Of a stretch of 64,000 nucleotides of DNA, positions 58,901 through 64,000 are shown piece by piece. This DNA is from Streptomyces verrucosisporus (GTDB taxonomy: Bacteria; Actinomycetota; Actinomycetes; Streptomycetales; Streptomycetaceae): assembly GCF_017114865.1 (NCBI RefSeq), contig NZ_JADEYH010000018.1:1-64000 (forward strand). Reading direction: 5' to 3'. Each line of letters begins with the position of its first letter. Positions within the stretch are counted from its first letter, which is position 1. The notes beneath the pieces were generated by a model. The model had not been told where the DNA came from and did no database searches. It saw only the letters and a list, made by a program, of their open reading frames with translations. Both the position numbers and the translations under genes were made by a program.

Positions 58901-60115
58901 CTGGGCGAGGTGGCGGACGGCGGCGAGCAGCGACTCGTTGGACAGCCTAAGGCCGTCCAGCGGCGCATCGGCCTCGGTGCGGGAGAACAGGCCGCCCAGG
59001 CCCGGCAGGCCCAGCTCGGGACGGCCGCCCTCGGTGCCGAGGGCGTCCAGGACGATGCGCAGCGCCTCGTACTGGTCGCCGTGGGCCGTGCCCTGGCGGC
59101 GGCGGGCGCGTTCGCGCAGCCGGGCGGAGGAGAAGTACCGCTCGTACGCCGCCCGCTGCCGCTCACCGGCGGCCGGGTCGAGCAGGGCGTCGCGATCCTC
59201 GGCGACGAAGACGAACAGCAGGCGGTAGACCAGGCGCAGCAGGGCGTCCCGCAGCGCCTTGGGGTCGGTGTCCTCGCGCAGCCTGACGTTCTCCGGGTGG
59301 CGCAGGAAGCCGGTGCCCAGCACCGTCAGCGCGTTCTGCACGCCCAGGCGGAGCTGGTCCAGGGCGCGGGCGCCGGAGGTGACGGCCTCGGTGCGCCACC
59401 TCTCCAGCCAGCAGCCGGAGGGCGCGGCGCCCTCGGGGACCTCGAAGCGGGAGGCGTGCAGCACGCAGTACAGCAGCACGAACTCGCTGAACAGCTCGCC
59501 GTCGAAGATCGCCTCCAGGTCGAAGTCGACGTAGGCGGCGGTGGCGAAGGACGAGGAGTCGCGCAGCAGGCGCAGGCGGCGGCCGTTGGTGAGGACGGCC
59601 CACAGGTGGGCCTCGGTGCGGTTGAGGCAGTCCTGGAGCATCGACTGCGCCGGGACCTGCCCGGCCGCCGGGCGCTTGTCCAGCTCCTGGTTCCAGGGGA
59701 TGAGGTGGACCAGGGCCGGGCCGTGGCGGTGGGAGACGGGGAAGCGCTTGTCGGGGTCGGAGTCGGCGGCGACGCCCGCCGCGCCGATCTCGGTGAGCGC
59801 GCCGAAGTCCAGCTTGCGGAAGAGCTGGGAGAGCCAGTCGGAGCCGGCCCGGCCGGTGGGGTCGGCGGCGGGCGCGCCCGTGGCCGGGTCGGAGGGCAGG
59901 GCGGCGCGCAGTTCGCGCCACAGCGGCTTGAGGTACTCCCAGGCGCGCTCGGCCTCGTCGCGCACGGGGACGGAGGAGGGCAGACCGTAGTCGGCCGACC
60001 TGGTGCCCGGCAGGTTCCGCGCCTCGGCGATGCGCAGCAGCATGTCGGCGGGGAGCAGTCCGCCGACCGTGGTGACGGCGGTGAAGGCCAGGGCGGTGCG
60101 GGTGGCGGCGGACAT
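55997..60115 (-). CDS. drmMI: Large N6-adenine DNA methylase (DrmMI-like, DISARM type)
   Basis: A 1,372-residue modification enzyme. The first about 420 residues are helical and carry EAHLWAVLTNGRRLRLLRDS, like the N-terminal region of Eco57I-type fusions. The methylase core has TTGSYYTPSSLIECLLDTTL near 480, motif I LTVCDPACGSGHFLVASARR near 516, VYGVDLNPMAVELAKVSLWL near 560, and motif IV VVGNPPWERV near 791. The C-terminal third should recognise the target sequence (HYDHRFSTYEGAT; PRVAAPDGTLLMLPHAGP). No PD-(D/E)XK nuclease motif was noticed. It overlaps the helicase gene by ATGA. As in class 1 DISARM it would mark host DNA while helicase/DUF1998 proteins act on unmodified phage DNA. A BREX PglX-like role is the alternative. 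Confidence 0.88.
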   Translation of the reverse strand: MSAATRTALAFTAVTTVGGLLPADMLLRIAEARNLPGTRSADYGLPSSVPVRDEAERAWEYLKPLWRELRAALPSDPATGAPAADPTGRAGSDWLSQLFRKLDFGALTEIGAAGVAADSDPDKRFPVSHRHGPALVHLIPWNQELDKRPAAGQVPAQSMLQDCLNRTEAHLWAVLTNGRRLRLLRDSSSFATAAYVDFDLEAIFDGELFSEFVLLYCVLHASRFEVPEGAAPSGCWLERWRTEAVTSGARALDQLRLGVQNALTVLGTGFLRHPENVRLREDTDPKALRDALLRLVYRLLFVFVAEDRDALLDPAAGERQRAAYERYFSSARLRERARRRQGTAHGDQYEALRIVLDALGTEGGRPELGLPGLGGLFSRTEADAPLDGLRLSNESLLAAVRHLAQVRDPGARRWRAVDYRHLDAEELGSVYESLLELEPKHSAADRTFELIEVAGNSRKTTGSYYTPSSLIECLLDTTLDPVVDDAVKRGERRAAEAGRTDPAEDIVGELLSLTVCDPACGSGHFLVASARRIAKRVASVRERNPEPTVDAVRHALHEVVARCVYGVDLNPMAVELAKVSLWLEALEPGKALGFLDAHVKHGNGLIGATPKLLADGVPDDAFKPIEGDDRKYAAALVKRNRAQRSGQDELTFDTETLPGNDRYAAELTRIVTAPADKLEQVRAQENAYRAYMESTSYVQDLHAADAWCAAFVWPKREGAPEAPTDQVFRSLRGRDQSAVPDTTHAEILRLRDQYRFFHWHLEFPEVFAVPESGAGVQPETGWVGGFGAVVGNPPWERVKLQEQEFFAQRDPRIAEAKNAAARKKLIAALADDPDGARLFAEFGAAKRRAEGESHFLRMSNRFPLTGRGDINTYAVFAETDRTLTGPRGRTGVIVPTGIATDATTQFFFKDLVTKGHLAALYGFENEEKIFPGVDHRVNFALFCMAGSGSPDSPISIAFRARQVAQIAERAYTLTGRDIQLLNPNTGTCPVFRSRRDAEITLGIYHRVPVLLEEAKGEAGNPWGVSFMRMFDMSNDSHLFRPDAQNGETFDDLLKEGWELHGNVLVRGKERLLPLYEAKMLHHYDHRFSTYEGATEKQLAVGMLPRLTSDQHQDPHTYPLPRYWIPEQDVPTGKFDKGGKEAKIPGVCSRLHAKGWDRDWLMGWRDICRSSDERTMINFVFPRVAAPDGTLLMLPHAGPIEGLAPCLSSFVLDFVTRQKVGGTHLKFFTAHQLPVVAPEQVDPHTPFITPRVLELAYTAHDMAPFARDLGDTGAPFRWDEDRRAVIRAELDALFFHLYGINRDDAAYILDTFNVTRDNDIKAHGEYRTKRLILAEYDRMAAAGLTLENPLVEGESGTYRSTLTPPPGQGPRHG

Positions 60116-63102
60116 CAGGCTTCGGCTCCGGAGGCGGTAGAGGCGGTGGCGGAGGAGACGGCGGTGGCGGACGCGGGGGCGGCGGGCGGCAGGTAGACGT
60201 ACACGCCCAGCACGTCGGCGGGCTCCTGGGGCACGACCTTCAGGCCGCGCACGATCTCCTCGTTCGCCTTGCGCACGCGGCGGTGGGAGGCGTCGAGTTC
60301 GGCGGCCAGGCGCCTGCCGTACCCGGCCAGGTGATCGGCCAGCTCCGGCAGGGCGTCCAGGTCGCGGGTGATCTGGTTGCGGGCCCGCTGCTCGTGGGTG
60401 TTGGCGGTGGCGCGGGCGTCCAGGAGGGCGGTGGCCGCCTCGTCCTCCAGCCAGCGGGCGCGCCGCGGCAGGCCCTCGTACGCCAGCAGGCGGGCGTCCT
60501 CGGCCACCAGCTGCCGCTCGCCGGTGCGGGAGGGCAGGGTGAGGTGGAAGCGGTAGCGCACCAGCAGCAGCGTGGTGCGGGTGGCGACCGCGTCGGTGGT
60601 GACCACGCCGCAGCGCCGGGCCGGGCGGGGGCCCAGGGCGTTGGTGTCCAGGGCGGAGTCCAGGACGTAGGAGGCGATGGCGCCGATCGCCGGATCGGTG
60701 CGCACCAGGGCGGCCTCGCCGCGGGCGATGGCGGGGGAGGAGCGGAAGGGGATCTCGCGGTCCTCCTCCACCAGCCGGCCGCCCAGCGTCGCGGCGAGCG
60801 CGTCGCGCAGGCCCGCCGGGGTGCCGCCGACCTGGGCGGTGAAGTCGCCGCCGTCGCGTGGATCGCGTACCAGGGCGTCCAGGTCGCGCAGCGCCTCCAG
60901 GGCGAACTCGCGGACCTCCCCGGCCCCGCCGAGCGCGGCCCGTACGGCGGCGACCTCGCGGGCCACCTCCTCGGGGTGGATGGCGCGCTGGGCGTACTTG
61001 GACCGGGAGGTCTTCTCCCGCTCGGCGGCCGAGTTCCACTCGCGCTCGACGCGCTCGAAGGACTCCTGGTGGCCGTCCATCTCGAACAGGCTCTCCTGGC
61101 TGCCCCGCCGACCGTGCACCAGCAGCCACTCCACCACGGCGTCGGTCACGCCGGAGGCGGTCTCGTCGGGCACGGAGACGGAGATGCCCAGGTCCTTCTT
61201 GATCTGCCGGTGCTTGGCGAACAGCACCTCCAGCACCTTGCCGTCGATGCCGTTGTCCTCGCCGTACATGGTGATGACGCGGACCTGGTCGCGGCGCTGG
61301 CCGTAGCGGTCGACGCGGCCCTCGCGCTGGTCGTGGCGGGTGGGGTTCCAGGCCAGGTCGTAGTGGACGACGGCGTCGAAGTGGTGCTGGAGGTTGACGC
61401 CCTCGGACAGGCAGTCGGTGGCGATCAGCACCCGGCGCGCGGCCGGGTCGTCGCCGGACCGCGCCGCCTCCGCCGCCTCGGCGGCGAGCCGCTCGATGCG
61501 CTCGATGCGCTGCTGCGGGGAGAGGGTGCCGGTGACGGCGGCGATCCTCGTCTTCTTCCCCAGCTTGCCCTCAAGCTGCTCGGCCAGGTACTCGGCGGTG
61601 GGGATGTAGCGGCAGAAGACGATGGGGTGGTAGCCCTCGGCGAGCAGGCCCTTCAGATGCCGGGTGAGGGCCCTGAGCTTGGCGTCCTCGGCCGGGCCGG
61701 TCAACTGCCCGGCGCGCTCGGCCAGTTCCAGCAGGCGGGCGCCGGCGTCCTCGGACTCGGCCGCGCCGGGGGCCACGTCCATGCCCTCCAGGCGGTCCAT
61801 CTCGGCGGAGTCGGCGGCGACCGGCGCGCCCAGCACGTCCGCCTCGTACGCGGTGCGGGCGGCGGCGGACTCCGAACGGGTCTTGAGCGTCTGCGCGGCG
61901 GCGGCCGGGGAGGAGACCATCGAACGCAGCAGCGCGATCACCGACCACCAGGCGATACGGGCCTCCCGGCGGCCCTGCTCCCCGGCCCGCTCGACGCGGT
62001 CGCGGGCGTAGGCGATGGCGTCGTCCAGCAGTGCCCGGTAGGCGGGGGTGAGCCGGTAGGGCTCGTCCTTGGTCCGGCGGTCGGAGGGGAAGGCGGTGCG
62101 CTCGGCCAGGGAGTCGTCGGCCAGGCCGTCCTCGCGGGTGAGGTAGCTGCGCACGTCCGCGCGCTTGCGGGCCACGAAGTGCTCGGCCAGCCTCGCCCGC
62201 CCGGCCGCCGTCTCCAGGTCCAGCGTGGCCAGCTCGGGGCGCACCAGGCCCAGCAGGTTGCGGAAGGCGGACTCCTTGCCCGAGTGCGGGGTGGCCGTCA
62301 GCAGCAGCAGATGGCGGTCGGCGTCGGCCGAGACCCTGCGCAGCAGCTCGTAGCGCAGCTGGCCCGCGGCGGCGGACGCGCCGCCGTGGGCGGCGTCGTC
62401 GGCGGCCACGCAGGTGTGCGCCTCGTCCACGATCACCAGGTCGGGACAGTGGCGGACGAAGTCCTCGCGGTGGCGGGTGGACTTGATGAAGTCCGTGGAG
62501 ATGATCGTGAACGGGTGCCGGTCGAACAGCGACTGGCCCAGCTCCAGGCCGCGCTCCAGCCGCGAGACGGTGGAGGCCAGCACCAGCTCGGCGTCGATGC
62601 CGAACTTCTCCCGCAGCTCGCCCTGCCACTGCTCGGCCAGCGCCGGGGAGCACAGCACCGCCAGCCCGGACGCCTCGCCCTGCGCCAGCAGCTCCCTGGC
62701 GATCAGGCCCGCCTCGACCGTCTTGCCGATGCCGACGTCGTCGGAGATCAGCAGCCGCACGGTGCGCTGCCGCAGCGCCATCAGCAGCGGCACCAGCTGG
62801 TAGGCGCGCGGCTCCACCGCGATCGACGCCAGCGAGCGGAACGGGCCCGCGCCCGACCGGAAGCCGATGCGCAGCGCCGTGCGCAGCAGACCGGCGGCGC
62901 GCTGGTCGCCCAGGTCGTCCGGGCTCGGCGCCGCGAACTCGGCCGGGCGCACCTCCTCGAAGGAGGGGAAGACCGCCGCGATGTCGTCCTCGCTCCCGCC
63001 CAGCGGGCGCAGCACCAGCATGTCGGGGGCGCTCTCGGGCAGCACCACCCACTCGCGGCCGCGGGCGGCGACCAGCGAACCGGCCGTGTACGTGAGGCTC
63101 AT
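60115..63102 (-). CDS. drmD: SNF2-family helicase (DrmD-like, DISARM class 1)
   Basis: A 995-residue helicase. After an N-terminal beta segment (SLVAARGREWVVLPES) come motif I LLISDDVGIGKTVEAGLIAR near 119, the DEAH box VIVDEAHTCV near 224, motif III LLLTATPHSGK, and in the second RecA domain LIATDCLSEGVNLQHHFDAV and RHDQREGRVDRYGQ near 590. The C-terminal third is an all-helical, Arg/Glu-rich extension. It should translocate on dsDNA using ATP. The ATG at 63102 is chosen from the conserved start; an upstream ATG at 63165 would add a Pro/Arg-rich leader. Gene order DUF1998 - SNF2 - methylase resembles DISARM class 1 components although in rearranged order. Confidence 0.88.
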   Translation of the reverse strand: MSLTYTAGSLVAARGREWVVLPESAPDMLVLRPLGGSEDDIAAVFPSFEEVRPAEFAAPSPDDLGDQRAAGLLRTALRIGFRSGAGPFRSLASIAVEPRAYQLVPLLMALRQRTVRLLISDDVGIGKTVEAGLIARELLAQGEASGLAVLCSPALAEQWQGELREKFGIDAELVLASTVSRLERGLELGQSLFDRHPFTIISTDFIKSTRHREDFVRHCPDLVIVDEAHTCVAADDAAHGGASAAAGQLRYELLRRVSADADRHLLLLTATPHSGKESAFRNLLGLVRPELATLDLETAAGRARLAEHFVARKRADVRSYLTREDGLADDSLAERTAFPSDRRTKDEPYRLTPAYRALLDDAIAYARDRVERAGEQGRREARIAWWSVIALLRSMVSSPAAAAQTLKTRSESAAARTAYEADVLGAPVAADSAEMDRLEGMDVAPGAAESEDAGARLLELAERAGQLTGPAEDAKLRALTRHLKGLLAEGYHPIVFCRYIPTAEYLAEQLEGKLGKKTRIAAVTGTLSPQQRIERIERLAAEAAEAARSGDDPAARRVLIATDCLSEGVNLQHHFDAVVHYDLAWNPTRHDQREGRVDRYGQRRDQVRVITMYGEDNGIDGKVLEVLFAKHRQIKKDLGISVSVPDETASGVTDAVVEWLLVHGRRGSQESLFEMDGHQESFERVEREWNSAAEREKTSRSKYAQRAIHPEEVAREVAAVRAALGGAGEVREFALEALRDLDALVRDPRDGGDFTAQVGGTPAGLRDALAATLGGRLVEEDREIPFRSSPAIARGEAALVRTDPAIGAIASYVLDSALDTNALGPRPARRCGVVTTDAVATRTTLLLVRYRFHLTLPSRTGERQLVAEDARLLAYEGLPRRARWLEDEAATALLDARATANTHEQRARNQITRDLDALPELADHLAGYGRRLAAELDASHRRVRKANEEIVRGLKVVPQEPADVLGVYVYLPPAAPASATAVSSATASTASGAEA

Positions 63103-63192
63103 GGGGTCTCTCGGTTCCTGAGGAGTCGATATGTCGGGAAGTCGGGGTGCGGGGCGGGTGGTCACGGGGCGGGTGGTTCGGGGGCGGGCGGG

Positions 63193-64000
63193 TCAGCGCA
63201 GGCGGAGGTAGGAGGCGTGGTTGTCGATGACGGCCTCCCAGTCCGCTTCCGCTTCCGCGCCTGCGGGGAAGCGCAGGACTTCCCAGCCGGCCTCCACCAG
63301 GCGGTCCTCGGCGTCGGTGTCGCGGGTGGGGTCGGCCGGGTGGCCGGGGAGGTCGACGAACACGGCCAGGTGGACGTCCTCCACGTGGAAGACCAGGTCC
63401 GGGCGCGCGTCCGCCGCGTCGACGAAGGCGCCGGCCTCGTCCGGCGGGCGGTAGCCCTTGGCGCGCAGCCAGCCCAGCAGGTCTCCCCGGGCGACGAGGT
63501 CCGCGAGATCCGCCTCCGCCGGGGTGGGGGAGGCGGGCGCGGTGTCCGGGGCGCCCGCTGTGTCCGGGGCGCTCGGGCCGCTCGTCGTGCCGACCGCCGG
63601 GGCGAGGCGGCGGAACCGCTCGCTGCGCGACTCGCCCCGGTCCTCCCGCTCGGTGCGGGCACCGGCCAGCCGCAGCAGCAGCGGGCGGGCGGCGTGCCGG
63701 CTGAGCCTGCGGTGGTGCGTCTGGTTGCCGTAGGTCAGCAGGCAGGCGTAGCAGCCGCGGGCGCACTCCTCGCCGTCGGCCGGGCCGCCAAGGTCCTCGC
63801 CGGTGTCCGGGTCGAAGTGGCAGATCTCCAGGGCCGTGCGGGCGGCCTGCGCCAGCGCGCCCCTCTCGTGCTGGACACGGCGCAGCACACCCGCGCCGCC
63901 CTCGGCGGCCTCGGTGAACAGCATGCGGCGGCGCGGGCCGTCGTCCGGCGGCAGCAGCTCCGCCGTCAGCTCCGAGTCCTCCAGCTCGAACGCCGCCTCG
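63193..64000 (-). CDS. drmB: DUF1998/MZB protein (DrmB-like), 5' end outside window
   Basis: Only the C-terminal 268 residues are inside the window; the coding frame is open to the edge (EAAFELEDSELTAELLPPDD at the far end), so the ATG at 63924 is not the start. A DUF1998 zinc cluster is seen: EECARGCYACLLTYGNQTHH with the four-cysteine pattern completed by EICHF upstream. After an Ala/Pro/Thr-rich linker, the last about 95 residues read RPDLVFHVEDVHLAVFVDLP, then DRLVEAGWEVLRFPAG, which resembles the PD-(D/E)XK fold of DUF559/Vsr-type nucleases. DrmB binds with DrmA in DISARM. The rest, and DrmA/DrmC if present, lie to the right. Confidence 0.8.
   Translation of the reverse strand, partial: EAAFELEDSELTAELLPPDDGPRRRMLFTEAAEGGAGVLRRVQHERGALAQAARTALEICHFDPDTGEDLGGPADGEECARGCYACLLTYGNQTHHRRLSRHAARPLLLRLAGARTEREDRGESRSERFRRLAPAVGTTSGPSAPDTAGAPDTAPASPTPAEADLADLVARGDLLGWLRAKGYRPPDEAGAFVDAADARPDLVFHVEDVHLAVFVDLPGHPADPTRDTDAEDRLVEAGWEVLRFPAGAEAEADWEAVIDNHASYLRLR

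Noticed and set aside
56663-60196. A very long rightward open frame (over 1,100 codons) opposite the methylase gene
   Set aside because: It is antisense to a gene with clear methylase motifs; its composition (runs of Val, Gly, Gln, Arg, Leu) is what the third frame of GC-rich DNA gives, with no domain.
1-64000. tRNA or rRNA genes
   Set aside because: No T-loop (GGTTCGA-type) with a matching acceptor stem and no rRNA-like sequence was noticed on reading both strands; this is not a substitute for a covariance-model search.

Overview
The window is very GC-rich, with GTG starts, GTGA/ATGA gene overlaps and streptomycete-type families (DUF397/DUF5753 pair, DrrAB-type transporter, RsbW/RsbU-type regulators). 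It reads as chromosomal DNA of a Streptomyces or close relative. One later stretch (about 54.5-55.4 kb) is visibly poorer in GC and contains an in-frame TTA codon.

Layout. 1-3.8 kb: a probable DnaK C-terminus, a PAS-GAF-GAF-PP2C phosphatase and an Old Yellow Enzyme. 4.1-11.1 kb: a compact lipid-type locus. ACP and ketosynthase genes run rightward. An alpha-oxoamine synthase, a YghO-like GNAT acyltransferase and an NAD-dependent epimerase form a leftward overlapping operon. A WS/DGAT-like acyltransferase diverges from it across a spacer holding a 30-bp palindrome. The oxoamine synthase/acyltransferase/reductase trio matches the Spt/bCerS/CerR logic of bacterial ceramide synthesis.

11-22 kb: mostly housekeeping or unknown genes (DUF2267, TerB-like, two CNNM/CBS proteins behind a leader peptide and start-masking hairpin, inositol monophosphatase, MazG-like protein, LLM oxidoreductase, homocysteine methyltransferase), plus two paralogous unknown proteins whose upstream regions also match. 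22.4-26.6 kb: the Hen1-Pnkp RNA-repair pair. 26.6-29.1 kb: arginine deiminase and ornithine carbamoyltransferase, with an ARG-box-like site between them. 29-33 kb: pentapeptide protein, DrrAB-type ABC transporter, PEP-mutase-like protein. 33-35 kb: a Uma2 nuclease reading in frame with an ArsR-like regulator that has a 34-bp palindromic operator. 35-40 kb: a two-component system, then a secreted S1 protease fused to a CAP domain, with 11-bp-phased direct repeats between them, then a lipoprotein. 40-45 kb: SulP transporter and divergent MerR regulator, RNase J and a spermidine synthase-like protein.

From about 45.2 kb the sequence becomes accessory. It holds a MerR remnant, a prfC gene cut off inside its G domain and joined tail-to-tail to a truncated membrane-protein gene, a type IV McrBC restriction operon, a 1.3-kb AbiE-type cassette bracketed by 147-bp direct repeats of the 3' end of an anti-sigma-factor-like gene, a DUF5753/DUF397 pair, a low-GC membrane protein, and a leftward DISARM-like operon (DUF1998 protein, SNF2 helicase, large N6-adenine methylase) that runs off the right edge. 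Together 46.5-64 kb looks like a defence island with signs of recombination at its left border.

All functions are read from motifs and family memory; no searches were run.
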